Origin: an uncultured Prevotella sp.
GTDB taxonomy: Bacteria > Bacteroidota > Bacteroidia > Bacteroidales > Bacteroidaceae
Direction: 5' to 3'
DNA length: 44,214 nt
Assembly (NCBI GenBank): GCA_900543585.1
Contig: UQRP01000022.1
Coordinates: forward strand, 1 to 44,214
How positions within the stretch are numbered: position 1 is the first letter of the stretch; each line of letters opens with the position of its first letter. A program made the position numbers and the translations under genes. Below the pieces are notes generated by a model that made no database searches, was not told the DNA's origin, and saw nothing but the letters and a program-made list of their open reading frames with translations. Positions 1 to 9,434 of this stretch are shown here, piece by piece.

Positions 1-116
1 TTTCTGAAATTAGACATAGCACTTACACCACGCCAGCCTGTTTTCAAGGTTTTATTTGTTTTTGTAAAAAGGAACGTTACAGCAATATTCGGTGCCATTG
101 TCCTGCTGTCCACGTG

Positions 117-250
117 AGACCTCTTCGAGGTCTTTCCACTCTGTCATCCTGCTACCCCAGGTCGCTCGGTGGCGGTAGGTCTCGCTTCGCGTCGACCTCC
201 CGCCACCTCGACGACCTGGGGTCATTCATGGTGTGACCCCTCCGGGGTCA
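117..250. repeat. Cluster of three hairpins in the left intergenic region
   Basis: Three inverted repeats lie in a row. At 117-133, AGACCTC pairs with GAGGTCT around a 3-nt loop. At 154-222 there is a long imperfect hairpin whose outer arms are ACCCCAGGTCG and CGACCTGGGGT, with inner arms GGTGGCGG and CCGCCACC. At 234-250, TGACCCC pairs with GGGGTCA. The nearest gene, clpC, ends at 446 on the minus strand. Whether these are transcript ends or mobile-repeat remnants cannot be told from one copy. I see no gene in 1-445. Confidence 0.6.
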
Positions 251-276
251 GTGCTTGTTGATACTGAAGAGAGCTT

Positions 277-445
277 GAAGTCCAGAAGTCCTGAAGTCCG
301 GAAGTCCAGTCATTACCATTGCTATTCTGCGCTGCAATTCTGTGCTGCAATCAAAGCAAAGCGTAATGACTGTACTTCCGGACTTCTGGACTTCCGGACT
401 TCTATAATGACTTCCGGACTTCTGTACTGACTTCTGTACTGACTT
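277..445. repeat. GAAGTCC-type inverted repeat element, copy 1
   Basis: The left arm at 277-316 is four tandem 9-bp units of the form GAAGTCCRG. The right arm from 365 carries the complement (ACTTCCGG, ACTTCTGG) and runs on in degenerate form to the clpC stop codon. The inner arm ends CAGTCATTA and TAATGACTG pair across a spacer of about 48 bp that contains a short direct repeat (GCTGCAAT). The same arm sequences and the same CAGTCA/TGACTG boundary recur at 25200-25416, so this is a repeat family and not a one-off hairpin. It could act as the clpC terminator. Confidence 0.75.
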
Positions 446-3004
446 CTACATTTCCTCCTTCTTTCCTTCCGCCTTGAACGTCAGGTCGTCCTTATCGGGA
501 TTCTTGTCGATGACGATGGTGTCGCCTTCGTGGAGGGTGTCGGAGAGGATGAGCTCGGCGATGCCATCCTCGATGTAGGTCTGGATGGCACGCTTGAGGG
601 GCCGCGCACCGAACTGCACGTCGTAGCCCTTCGTAGCCACCATCTCCTTAGCCTTGTCGGAGAGGGAGATGCTGTAGCCCAGGTCGGCGACACGCTTGTA
701 GAGTCCGCGGAGCTCGATGTCGATGATCTTCTTGATACTCGTCAGGTCGAGCTGGTCGAAGGTGATGATCTCGTCGAGACGGTTGAGGAACTCAGGCGAG
801 AACTGCTTGGACAGACTCTTCTGTATGATGGAGCGTGCATACTGCTTGTCGGCCTTGTTCATGTCAGCGATGTTGGAGATGCCGGCGGCATTGAATCCCA
901 CACCGCGGCTGAACTCCTTGAGCTGTCGTGTACCGGCGTTGGAGGTCATGATGATGACGGTGTTGCGGAAGTCTACGAGGCGCCCGTTGCCGTCGGTCAG
1001 CCGACCTTCGTCGAGGACCTGTAGCAGGAGGTTGAAGACGTTGCCGTGGGCCTTCTCTATCTCGTCGAGGAGGACGATGGAGTAGGAGTGCCGGCGCACG
1101 CGCTCGGTGAGCTGTCCGCCTTCCTCATAGCCGACATATCCTGGAGGCGCACCGATGAGTCGTGAGACGTTGAAGCTCTCGGTGTACTCGCTCATGTCGA
1201 TACGGATGAGGTTGTCCTGTGAGCCGAACATCAGCTCGGCCAGCTTCTTGGCCAGGTAGGTCTTACCCACACCGGTAGGGCCTAAGAACATGAAGGCGCC
1301 GATGGGGTGGTTGGGGTCTTTGAGTCCGACGCGGTTGCGCTGGATGGCCTTCACCATCTTCTCTATGGCATCGTCCTGTCCGATGACCGACTTCTGCAGC
1401 TCTGCCCCCATGGTGCGCAGGCGCTTGCCCTCGGCCTCAGCCATGCGCTGTACGGGGACTCCGGTCATCATCGACACCACGTCGGCCACCTCTTTCTCGG
1501 TGACCTTCTGTCGGGCATCGGCCTCACCCTGCTGCCAGCGCAGCTGCATCTGCCGGAACTCCTGCTCCAGCTCTGTCTGCTTGTCGCGGTAGCTGGCGGC
1601 GAGCTCGAAGTTCTGGTTGCGCACGGCGCCCTGCTTCTTCTTCTTGATGTCCTCAATCTCCTTCTCCTTGTCGGTGATCTCCTGCGGCACCTTGGCATTC
1701 TGCAGGTGTACGCGCGAGCCTACCTCGTCGATGACGTCGATGGCCTTGTCGGGGAAGAAGCGGTCGGTGATATATCGCTCGCTCAGGCGGACGGCGGCTT
1801 TGAGGGCGTCGTCGGTGTAGGAGACATGGTGGTGCTCCTCATAGCGGTCCTTGATATTCTCAAGAATCTGCATCGTCTCCGCCGTTGTGGTAGGCTCCAC
1901 GACGACTTTCTGGAATCGGCGCTCTAAGGCTCCGTCTTTCTCTATGGAGTTGCGGTATTCGTCGTTAGTGGTGGCGCCAATGCACTGTATGGTACCCCTT
2001 GCCAGCGCCGGCTTCATGATGTTGGCGGCATCCATGCTGCCCGGTGTGGAGCCCGCACCGATGAGGGTGTGGATCTCGTCGATGAATACAATGATGTTGG
2101 GATTGTTCTCCAACTCCTTGAGCAGTGCTCTGATGCGCTCCTCGAACTGTCCGCGGTATTTGGTGCCCGCCACGATGGCCGTGAGGTCGAGGCTGACGAC
2201 GCGCCGGTTGAAGAGCATTGGCGACGTCTTGTGCTTGGCAATGAGCTGTGCGAGTCCTTCTACGATGGCGCTCTTGCCCACTCCCGGCTCACCGATGAGG
2301 ATGGGGTTGTTCTTCTTCCGTCGTCCGAGAATCTCTATGACGCGCTGAATCTCTTTCTCACGTCCTACGACGGGGTCGAGCTTGCCCTCAGCGGCAGCCT
2401 TGGTCAGGTCGGTGGAGAAGTTGTCCAAGACCGGCGTCTTGCCATTGCCCTGCGGCTGTGTGGCCGTGGCGGACTGGCGTGCGCTGTGGTGGCTGGCGTG
2501 GGCGTCGTCGCCATCCTCCTCTTCAAAATCTTCCTCCTCTTCCGGAAGGCCTAAGCCATCCTTGGTGGCAGGCTTCTGGAGAAGGTTCAGGGCCGTCTCA
2601 TAGTTGAGGTTATTGAATTCCAATACTTCTTTCGCACCATTGTTGACCTGGTCGTGGAGCATGGCAAGGAGCAGATGCTGTACGTCTACCATCTGTGTGT
2701 GCTGTATGCGCGCTTCCAAGACGGCAAGCTTGAGGATGTTGCTGGCCTGGGTGTTCAGCACCAGCTCAGTGGTGTTGATAGGCTCGGCTATCTCATCCTC
2801 GCGGACTTTCTCTTCCAGTTCTTCCTTCACGCTCTGGGTGTTGATGCTCAACCGCTTGAACAGGTCAAGGACGGGAGAATTCTTCTCTCTGAGGATGCCT
2901 AAGAGCAGATGCTCGGGGCCCACAGAGCTGCTGGCCAGGCGTGTCGCCTCTTCCCTGCTGAAGGCAAGGATCTCAGAAACTTTTGGTGAAAACTGACTGG
3001 TCAT
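446..3004 (-). CDS. clpC: ATP-dependent Clp protease ATP-binding subunit ClpC
   Basis: Class I Clp/Hsp100 AAA+ unfoldase that feeds substrates to the ClpP peptidase in the cytoplasm. The 852 residues show a double Clp_N domain (about 1-145) and an acidic linker (about 155-168). The first AAA module has Walker A GEPGVGKS at 238-245 and Walker B IVFIDE near 305-310. A UVR-like coiled segment around 450-490 marks ClpC rather than ClpA or ClpB. The second AAA module has Walker A GPTGVGKT at 575-582. A VGF tripeptide in the D2 domain (in SRGVGFNAA) matches the ClpP-docking loop of ClpC. The gene is monocistronic, with a -7 box upstream at 3041-3048. Its stop codon abuts the repeat element at 277-445. 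Length is normal for ClpC. Confidence 0.96.
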   Translation of the reverse strand: MTSQFSPKVSEILAFSREEATRLASSSVGPEHLLLGILREKNSPVLDLFKRLSINTQSVKEELEEKVREDEIAEPINTTELVLNTQASNILKLAVLEARIQHTQMVDVQHLLLAMLHDQVNNGAKEVLEFNNLNYETALNLLQKPATKDGLGLPEEEEDFEEEDGDDAHASHHSARQSATATQPQGNGKTPVLDNFSTDLTKAAAEGKLDPVVGREKEIQRVIEILGRRKKNNPILIGEPGVGKSAIVEGLAQLIAKHKTSPMLFNRRVVSLDLTAIVAGTKYRGQFEERIRALLKELENNPNIIVFIDEIHTLIGAGSTPGSMDAANIMKPALARGTIQCIGATTNDEYRNSIEKDGALERRFQKVVVEPTTTAETMQILENIKDRYEEHHHVSYTDDALKAAVRLSERYITDRFFPDKAIDVIDEVGSRVHLQNAKVPQEITDKEKEIEDIKKKKQGAVRNQNFELAASYRDKQTELEQEFRQMQLRWQQGEADARQKVTEKEVADVVSMMTGVPVQRMAEAEGKRLRTMGAELQKSVIGQDDAIEKMVKAIQRNRVGLKDPNHPIGAFMFLGPTGVGKTYLAKKLAELMFGSQDNLIRIDMSEYTESFNVSRLIGAPPGYVGYEEGGQLTERVRRHSYSIVLLDEIEKAHGNVFNLLLQVLDEGRLTDGNGRLVDFRNTVIIMTSNAGTRQLKEFSRGVGFNAAGISNIADMNKADKQYARSIIQKSLSKQFSPEFLNRLDEIITFDQLDLTSIKKIIDIELRGLYKRVADLGYSISLSDKAKEMVATKGYDVQFGARPLKRAIQTYIEDGIAELILSDTLHEGDTIVIDKNPDKDDLTFKAEGKKEEM

Positions 3005-3040
3005 GTGTTATCTTCCTTTCTTTTAAATGAATAATCGTTG

Positions 3041-3072
3041 CAAATTTAGTGTTTTAATCTGACAACTTGCAA
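3041..3072 (-). promoter_or_regulatory. clpC promoter (Bacteroidota type)
   Basis: Read on the minus strand, a TTG (3072-3070) is followed after 21 nt by TAAATTTG (3048-3041). This fits the Bacteroidota sigma-ABfr consensus TTG-N19-21-TAnnTTTG. The clpC start codon is 37 nt downstream. It also lies just beyond the end of the minus-strand addB-like gene, so clpC has its own promoter. Confidence 0.6.
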
Positions 3073-3090
3073 GGTTTATGCCAAAAACAT

Positions 3091-6084
3091 CTACATCCCA
3101 CAAATATTTTTATAGATACAGTTTTCGCATCTGTCGACGAACTGTGTGGGCAAGAAGGGTCGCTCTTCGTCGAAGATGTCGTGGAGGAGGTCTCTGAGCC
3201 CCTTGGCAAAGTCGTCGTACACCTCTTTCTTATTGATGTCGTCGACGGTGGAGTAGGAGGCTCTCTTGCGTCCTTCCGCACCTTCGTCCTTGACTTTGAG
3301 GATGGGATTATAGTCGTCGGCGGCAGCCTGTCGGATGAAGAGCAGGGCCGGTGCTACCGGGCTATCGCCCTTGTTTACAGAGCTTTTCGCCTGCTTGCCG
3401 CGGCGGATGATGGCAGCGTAGAGGAAGGCTTGGAGATAATATACCGTATGTTTGGAGTCGACGAAGTCGGGCTGGAAGATTTCTTTCACAGAGGGTGCCG
3501 AGGCGGAGATGGGCTTTCCGGTCTTGTAGTCGATGACGCGGATGAGCTGTCGGCCGCCGTAGGAGATTCTGTCGAGCCTGTCGATGCGTCCGCCCAATTG
3601 GATGGTCTTCTCCCTGCCATTGGCCTGGAATGTCAGATTGTTGTAGAACTCATCCTCTAATGCCAATATGTCAAAGGGTGCTGTCGTGGCATCGAGGCGC
3701 AGGAGCCTTTCGAGGTAGATGCGCAGCACATTGCGGTTGAGGAGCTGGAGTCCGTTGTAGTGGGGCTGGAAGGTGGGGTCCTTGACTTGGAAGAGCTTCT
3801 CGCGGAAGGCCCGGTCGAGGATGCGGTCGAGGGCAGCCTTGTCCTTGAGCAGGGCGGCGATGGTCTCTCGGGTGATGGTATGCTTATGACGGGGTCCGCC
3901 AAGGAGCCGGTAGATGTCTTCGGCGGCCTGGTGGAAGATGTTGCCAAAGATGGCGTTGTCGATCTCGTCGGTGTCCTCCTGCTGCTCGTAGAGTCCGCAG
4001 ATGGTAGCGTAATAGAACTGCAACTCGCAGCGGAGGTAGCGGCTGAGTGCCGTCGGCGAGAGCTTGGTGAGGGTGCGGAGCCGCTCTTTGACGACGCCGG
4101 TCTTCTCCTTGGGCTGTCGGGAGACGGTGGCCACACTCTGTCCGGAGAGCAGCGAGCGCCGGTGGATGACCTGCCGGGGGTCTTTCTCCACCATATACTG
4201 TAGCATGAAACGGCTCATCTCACCCTGCTTGCCGTCGTCGGCGGCATTGTTGTAGCAGAAGGTAATGTGGCGGGCGCGCTGCAGGAGGGAGTGGAAATAG
4301 TAGGAGTAGATGGCGACCTTGTTCTCCACCGTCGTCATCTCGAAGCCTTTCCTTAAAGAGTGGGGTATGAAGGAGACGTCGTTGACACCCTTTGGCAGGT
4401 TGCCCTCGTTGCAGGAGAGCAGGAGGACGTTGTCGAAGTCGAGGTTGCGGGTCTCCAGGACGCCCATGATCTGCACGCCGACGGCGGGTTCGCCATGGAA
4501 GGGTATGGAGGTGGCATTGATGAGCTGCGAGAGTAGCCTTTGCAGGACGGTGGTGCTGACGAGCTGCTTGCCGTCACGCTCCCCCTCCAAGCCCGTGAGC
4601 GTCACGGTCATGAGGTCGTCGAGGCGGTGGATGAGGGTGTACATGCGGAAGATGGCCTCATGGGTCATCTGCATCTCGCTATCGCGTGAGCCTATGCCCG
4701 CGGCCTTCAGCACGTCGGCTATCCATGGCAGGATGGGGTATTCGTCGCCATGGCCGTTGGCAGGGTCGGGCGTGAGCTTGCGGAAGACGACGGCGAGATT
4801 CTCATCGCGGCCCTCGGTGAGCTGTCGGCGCGAGGGGTAGAAGGTCTTGTGCTCGTTGAGAGCCTTGAAGAGGTCGAGGGTCTCGTCGGAGAGATATTTG
4901 GCGTAGGGGTGCCGGAGAATCTGGTTGACGGCGGCGAGGCGATAGTGGTCGCCGTCCTTCGTCAGGCCCTGGAACTGGAGGTTGAGGAGCGCGTAGACGA
5001 GGGTGGCGGCCGGTGAGGCCGCGAGGGGGTATCCGGTGGTGATGTTGGCCTTGCCGATGCTGTCCGGCAGACTGTGCACGACATTCTGCAGGAGGCGCTC
5101 GTCGGCTAAGACGATGGCCGTCTTAGACTTCTCCGCCTCCGAGGTGCCCGCCTTGAGGTGCTCGTTGAGCCAGGGGATGGCATAGCGCGCCTGGATGTCC
5201 TCGGTAGGAGCCGAGACATAGGTGATGTCCTTGGGCTTGGCGATGTTGTCGAAGATGTCGTCGGTGTCGATGCCCGCGGAGGCCCTGCCCGGAGAGAGCT
5301 CATTGGGGAAGCGCTCGATGTACTGGCTGATGAAGCGTCCGGCCTCGTGGCCCGGTCGCATGAAATATTTGTCATAGTCCCAGTAGAATTCAGCCAAGCC
5401 CTTGTCGCGGAGAAGTCGGAAGAGGCGCTGCTCGACTTTCTGCAGGAGGTTGAAGCCTACGAAGATGTAGTGCTTATAGTGTAGGTCGGCGATGCCCTTC
5501 TCCACGACGTCGCGGTAGAGCATGCCCTCGTAGGCGAGGTCCTGCTGGCGCAGCTCGTCCTTGAGAGTGTGGTAGAGGGGCCGCAGGATGCGCCATGTCT
5601 CGTTGAACTTATGCTGAAGCTCGGTGTCGTCGGTGACCTTTCCGAAGAACTCCTCCAAGCTCTTGCGCTGCTGAACGCTGAGGAAGGAGAAGTCGCGCAT
5701 CTCCTGCCAGGCTTCGAGGTCGATGAAGAGCTTGTCGGCGTCGACGAGGTTCTTGTCGAGGTCGTCGAAGTCGGAGAGGATGAGCTGCCCCCATGAGAAG
5801 AAGTGGTCGAGGGACTCGCTGCTGCCCGTGAGCGCCGTATAGATGTTGTAGACCTTGAAGATGAGCGACATCTGGTCGGGTACGGTCAGCGTGGAATGCT
5901 GGCGGAAGAGGTCGCTGATGGTGTAGTAGGCAGGGCTCCACAGCGGGTGCCCCGTCTCCTCATAGAGCGCCTGGTTGAGGAAGAGGGAGGCGCGCTTGTT
6001 GGGGAATATTACAGCCACATCGGCCAAGTGGTCGGCACCATGCTTGGCAAGGATGTCTTTGGCAACGTATTGTAGAAATGTCAT
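3091..6084 (-). CDS. addB: AddB-like PD-(D/E)XK nuclease, double-strand break repair
   Basis: Probable second subunit of an AddAB/RecBCD-type end-processing helicase-nuclease (997 aa). The N-terminus has the AddB-like degenerate helicase fold (motif VIFPNKRA), but I see no intact Walker A, so it is probably not a motor. A RecB-family nuclease domain sits at the C-terminus, with VIDYKTGK at 850-857 (D852 and K854 would be catalytic). The final cysteines C986, C989 and C995, with an upstream Cys in YLRCELQFYY, match the iron-sulphur staple of AddB nucleases. It follows the addA-like gene by 14 bp and reads in the same direction, so the two are co-transcribed. The subunit assignment is inferred from domain order and pairing. 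Confidence 0.85.
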   Translation of the reverse strand: MTFLQYVAKDILAKHGADHLADVAVIFPNKRASLFLNQALYEETGHPLWSPAYYTISDLFRQHSTLTVPDQMSLIFKVYNIYTALTGSSESLDHFFSWGQLILSDFDDLDKNLVDADKLFIDLEAWQEMRDFSFLSVQQRKSLEEFFGKVTDDTELQHKFNETWRILRPLYHTLKDELRQQDLAYEGMLYRDVVEKGIADLHYKHYIFVGFNLLQKVEQRLFRLLRDKGLAEFYWDYDKYFMRPGHEAGRFISQYIERFPNELSPGRASAGIDTDDIFDNIAKPKDITYVSAPTEDIQARYAIPWLNEHLKAGTSEAEKSKTAIVLADERLLQNVVHSLPDSIGKANITTGYPLAASPAATLVYALLNLQFQGLTKDGDHYRLAAVNQILRHPYAKYLSDETLDLFKALNEHKTFYPSRRQLTEGRDENLAVVFRKLTPDPANGHGDEYPILPWIADVLKAAGIGSRDSEMQMTHEAIFRMYTLIHRLDDLMTVTLTGLEGERDGKQLVSTTVLQRLLSQLINATSIPFHGEPAVGVQIMGVLETRNLDFDNVLLLSCNEGNLPKGVNDVSFIPHSLRKGFEMTTVENKVAIYSYYFHSLLQRARHITFCYNNAADDGKQGEMSRFMLQYMVEKDPRQVIHRRSLLSGQSVATVSRQPKEKTGVVKERLRTLTKLSPTALSRYLRCELQFYYATICGLYEQQEDTDEIDNAIFGNIFHQAAEDIYRLLGGPRHKHTITRETIAALLKDKAALDRILDRAFREKLFQVKDPTFQPHYNGLQLLNRNVLRIYLERLLRLDATTAPFDILALEDEFYNNLTFQANGREKTIQLGGRIDRLDRISYGGRQLIRVIDYKTGKPISASAPSVKEIFQPDFVDSKHTVYYLQAFLYAAIIRRGKQAKSSVNKGDSPVAPALLFIRQAAADDYNPILKVKDEGAEGRKRASYSTVDDINKKEVYDDFAKGLRDLLHDIFDEERPFLPTQFVDRCENCIYKNICGM

Positions 6085-6098
6085 CTGTCGTGCGTAAT

Positions 6099-9000
6099 TT
6101 ATACCTCTATAATGTCATCGTGGCGGATATACCACAGATAGCCTTTGACGTGGGCATAGCCCATCTGCTGGAGGAGTGAGACGTATCTCCCCACCTGGCG
6201 CTTATGCTCCTCGTTCTGCCTGCCCGTTTTGAAGTCGATGACGATCATCTCCTTGCCATCGTAGATGACGCGGTCGGGCCGCCGCTTGTCGATGCGGTCG
6301 TGCTCAGTATCGTAATAGATGATGGAGCACTCGTTCATCACTGTCCAGCGTGGTGAGAACCATTCGTGAATCTGCGGGATGGCGAGCTTCTTCTGGATAA
6401 AGGCTTTCAGCTGCGGGCGCGTCATAGGGTGGTTGTAGAGGATGCCGTCGAACTCGAGCTGGTCGATGGCGGCGTCTACGTCTGTATAGTCGTGGATGGT
6501 GGCGAAGAGCTGGTGGAGGATGTTTCCGGTCTGGATATACTCCTCGATGCGCGCCTTGTCCTCCTGCTCGTCGTCGGGTGTGATGAAATCCGTGCTGTCG
6601 TTGCTCTGCATGAACTCTGCCTTCGAGGTGGTGTCGTCGATGGTGATGTTGACGCCCGTGCTCTCTTGCAGGAAGACGTTGGGCTCCAGCTCCTTGTCGG
6701 CCTCGTCGGTCTTAGGGCTGACCTTCGAGGGGCTCAGCGTGCCGAAGTGGTAGGTGGCCACGCCGTCGTCGTCCTCGTCCTCCTCCATGTGCAGCTCAGA
6801 GAGCTCGGGCAGGACGGTCTGAATGGTCATCGACGGATAGTCGCTGCTATCCTTCTTGCCGATGACGAAGAGGTTGCGCGAGGCGCGTGTGAAGGCCACG
6901 TAGAGGACGTTGAGGTTGTCGACGAGGCTCTTGAGATGCTCACTCTCATAGTCCTCGGCATAGATGGACATCAGCAGCTTCTTGGGGTTGATGTTCACGG
7001 GCACCACGGCGAGCTCGTTGTAAGGAGCTTGCGCGGGCTCCACCCAGAGAATGTCGCGGCGGTCCTCTATCTGCCAGTCGCAGTAGGGCATGATGACATT
7101 GTCAAACTCCAGGCCTTTGCTCTTGTGCACGGTGAGGAGTCTGATGCCGTCAATCTCGTCGCTGTGGATGGATTTGGCGCAGAGGCTCTCGTCCCACTCC
7201 TCGATGAACTCGTCGATGCCGGCAATGTGCTTCTGCAGGAAGTTGGAGAGCTGGTCGAAGAAAGCGCAGACATAGGCGCTCTCGTTGTTGAGGGTCTTGA
7301 GGTGGAAGATGGCGTAGAGCTCTTCTGCCAGGTCTATGAGCGGCTTGGAGAGTAGCTTGGCGCGGTCTGCCGTCAGCTCTACGGGCAGGGCCGAAGAGAC
7401 GCCCTTGTCGCTGAGAAAGAGGTCGGCCTCGGAGAGCTCGCGGCCCTGCTCCTGACAGCGGATGGAGGCATAGGCCTTGGCTAAGAAAGCCTCGGTGAGC
7501 TTGTCGGCGGGGTTGGTGAGCAGGACCATGGCCTTGACGATGACACAGACGGCGAGGGAGGCGTCGAGGCGGAAGGCCTCGTCGGAGACCATGTTGACCT
7601 TGAAACTTCGGCCGTTGACGGTGATGTCATTGTGCAGGAAGTAGTCAGCCAGGAACTTGATGTGCTTGTTCTTTCTGACGATGATGGCTATCTTCTTCTC
7701 CGGGATACCCTTGCTGAGAAGCATCTCCACGGTGGCCTTGACCTTGGAGACCATGAGCTCCTCATAGCTGTCTTTGGGCAGCAGGGAGATGCTGACGAGT
7801 CCGGCCATGGGCTTGGCAGGGGGCGTCTTCTGCCGCACATCCTCGTAGGCGTGCTTAATCAGCAGGGCCTCGTGGAGGATGCTGTCTTTTACCTTCTTCT
7901 CAGAGAGGTCGGCGAAGGAGGCTGTGGCCGTGAGCTCGGCCGCCTTGCTGAAGAAGGCGTTGTTGAAGTTGACGATGTTGGGCTGCGAGCGGTAGTTGGT
8001 GTCGAGGTTCTCCACCTTCACCTTGTTGGGGTAGTTCTCCGGCGTGAGGCCCTGGAGGAGCGTCCAGTCGCCGTCGCGCCACCGGTAGATGCTCTGCTTG
8101 ACGTCGCCGACGATGAGACTGCCATTCTGGTGGGCGATGCAGTCGTCTAAGAGGACTTTGAAGTTCTCCCACTGGATGGTGCTGGTGTCCTGAAACTCGT
8201 CAATCATGATATATCGCAGCTGTCCGCCTATCTTCTCGTAGATGAACGGAGAGTCGGATTTGTCGATGAGACTGTTGAGGAGCTTCTGTGTGTTGCTGAG
8301 GGGGTAGTCGTTGTTGGCAGCGTTGATGTTGTTGACCTCCTGCTCGATGCGTCCTAAGAGTCGTAGCTGGTTGATATTCTGTAGGGTCAGCAGTACGGAG
8401 ACGGTTGTCAGAGCCGCTTGCTTGCGTGCCGCCTCGGCCTCTTCGAGGAGCGGTCCCACCTCGTTGATGATGACCTGTGATTCCGGCCGGTTGATGTCGG
8501 CCTTTTTCACTAAAGCCTCGTGGTCGGCCATGCCTTTGAGGATATAGGAGTTCGGCATCTTCGGGATGTCGCCGAGGTAGTGCCCGTTGGCGAGGTTCTC
8601 GAAGTAGCCCGGGGCATTGCTGTGGCCGTGGGAATAGCACTGGTCCGTGAGGCCGGCATGGGCAGCGATGGCGGCATAGCGGTCGGCAAAGTCCTTCATG
8701 GTCTTGTCGGCCTTGCCTTTCAGAGCCCTCAGTGAAGAAGTGTATTTCTTGAATGTAGCAGCATCATCCATCAGGTTGTGCAGCTTGTCCTGGTGGTCTT
8801 TATAGAAATCGGAGAAGATGTTCTTACCGAATTCCTTTATCTGACTGATGATATTCCAGCTCTTGTCGTCGGTCATGCGCTCGTTGATGAAGTCCATGAT
8901 CCATCCCAAGAGCGGGTCGTTCTCCGTGTTGATATTCTCGATGATATTGTCCACGGCCTGGCTCTCGACCTCGTAGTCGTTGAGCATGACCTGCAGGTTG

Positions 9001-9434
9001 GCAGTGAGTCCGAGCTCTCGTGCGAGATTGCGGAGGACACGCTGGAAGAAGCTGTCGATGGTCTCGACGCGGAAGGCATTGTAGTCGTGGACGAGCATTG
9101 TCAGTGCGTCGGCGGCCCTGTTGCGGATGACTTTCTCCGACAATTGTGGGAAAGCCTCCTTCACCTTATTAAAATAGTCTTCGGCGTCGGGCAGGCTGTT
9201 GGCAATGCCATAGAGTTTAGACAAGATGCGTTGCTTCATCTCTTGCGTGGCCTTATTGGTAAAGGTCACGGCAAGAGTGTAGCGATAGTTTTGCGGGTCG
9301 CTGACAAGGAGCTTGATATACTCCACGGCAAGCGTGAATGTCTTGCCACTGCCAGCGCTCGCTTTATAAACGGTCAGAGGGGCTGTATTAGTAAGCACGT
9401 GCGATGATAACCTTGTTAACGGCGGGCTTGCCAC
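6099..9434 (-). CDS. addA: AddA/RecB-like UvrD-family helicase-nuclease
   Basis: SF1A helicase fused to a RecB-family nuclease (1111 aa), the likely motor subunit that resects DNA ends for RecA. Motifs: Walker A SAGSGKT near residues 26-32, Walker B/motif II IDEFQDT near 410, motif VI region NVLYVAFTRAS, and a C-terminal nuclease motif VIDFKTGRQ at 1065-1073 (D1067, K1069). The ATG at 9434 makes it overlap the proS 3' end by 47 bp. An in-frame GTG at 9398 is an alternative start that shortens the overlap to 11 bp and leaves the helicase core intact. The close coupling to proS and addB implies one transcript. Confidence 0.88.
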   Translation of the reverse strand: MASPPLTRLSSHVLTNTAPLTVYKASAGSGKTFTLAVEYIKLLVSDPQNYRYTLAVTFTNKATQEMKQRILSKLYGIANSLPDAEDYFNKVKEAFPQLSEKVIRNRAADALTMLVHDYNAFRVETIDSFFQRVLRNLARELGLTANLQVMLNDYEVESQAVDNIIENINTENDPLLGWIMDFINERMTDDKSWNIISQIKEFGKNIFSDFYKDHQDKLHNLMDDAATFKKYTSSLRALKGKADKTMKDFADRYAAIAAHAGLTDQCYSHGHSNAPGYFENLANGHYLGDIPKMPNSYILKGMADHEALVKKADINRPESQVIINEVGPLLEEAEAARKQAALTTVSVLLTLQNINQLRLLGRIEQEVNNINAANNDYPLSNTQKLLNSLIDKSDSPFIYEKIGGQLRYIMIDEFQDTSTIQWENFKVLLDDCIAHQNGSLIVGDVKQSIYRWRDGDWTLLQGLTPENYPNKVKVENLDTNYRSQPNIVNFNNAFFSKAAELTATASFADLSEKKVKDSILHEALLIKHAYEDVRQKTPPAKPMAGLVSISLLPKDSYEELMVSKVKATVEMLLSKGIPEKKIAIIVRKNKHIKFLADYFLHNDITVNGRSFKVNMVSDEAFRLDASLAVCVIVKAMVLLTNPADKLTEAFLAKAYASIRCQEQGRELSEADLFLSDKGVSSALPVELTADRAKLLSKPLIDLAEELYAIFHLKTLNNESAYVCAFFDQLSNFLQKHIAGIDEFIEEWDESLCAKSIHSDEIDGIRLLTVHKSKGLEFDNVIMPYCDWQIEDRRDILWVEPAQAPYNELAVVPVNINPKKLLMSIYAEDYESEHLKSLVDNLNVLYVAFTRASRNLFVIGKKDSSDYPSMTIQTVLPELSELHMEEDEDDDGVATYHFGTLSPSKVSPKTDEADKELEPNVFLQESTGVNITIDDTTSKAEFMQSNDSTDFITPDDEQEDKARIEEYIQTGNILHQLFATIHDYTDVDAAIDQLEFDGILYNHPMTRPQLKAFIQKKLAIPQIHEWFSPRWTVMNECSIIYYDTEHDRIDKRRPDRVIYDGKEMIVIDFKTGRQNEEHKRQVGRYVSLLQQMGYAHVKGYLWYIRHDDIIEV

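Noticed and set aside
233..430. Open frame of 65 codons across the left repeat element
   Set aside because: Its codons follow the 9-bp GAAGTCC repeat (a multiple of three, so no stops arise). It has no homology and the repeat explains it.
6366..7355. Antisense frame of 329 codons inside addA
   Set aside because: Low-complexity composition (Leu/Val/Glu/Asp) from codon bias, and the sense gene is intact.
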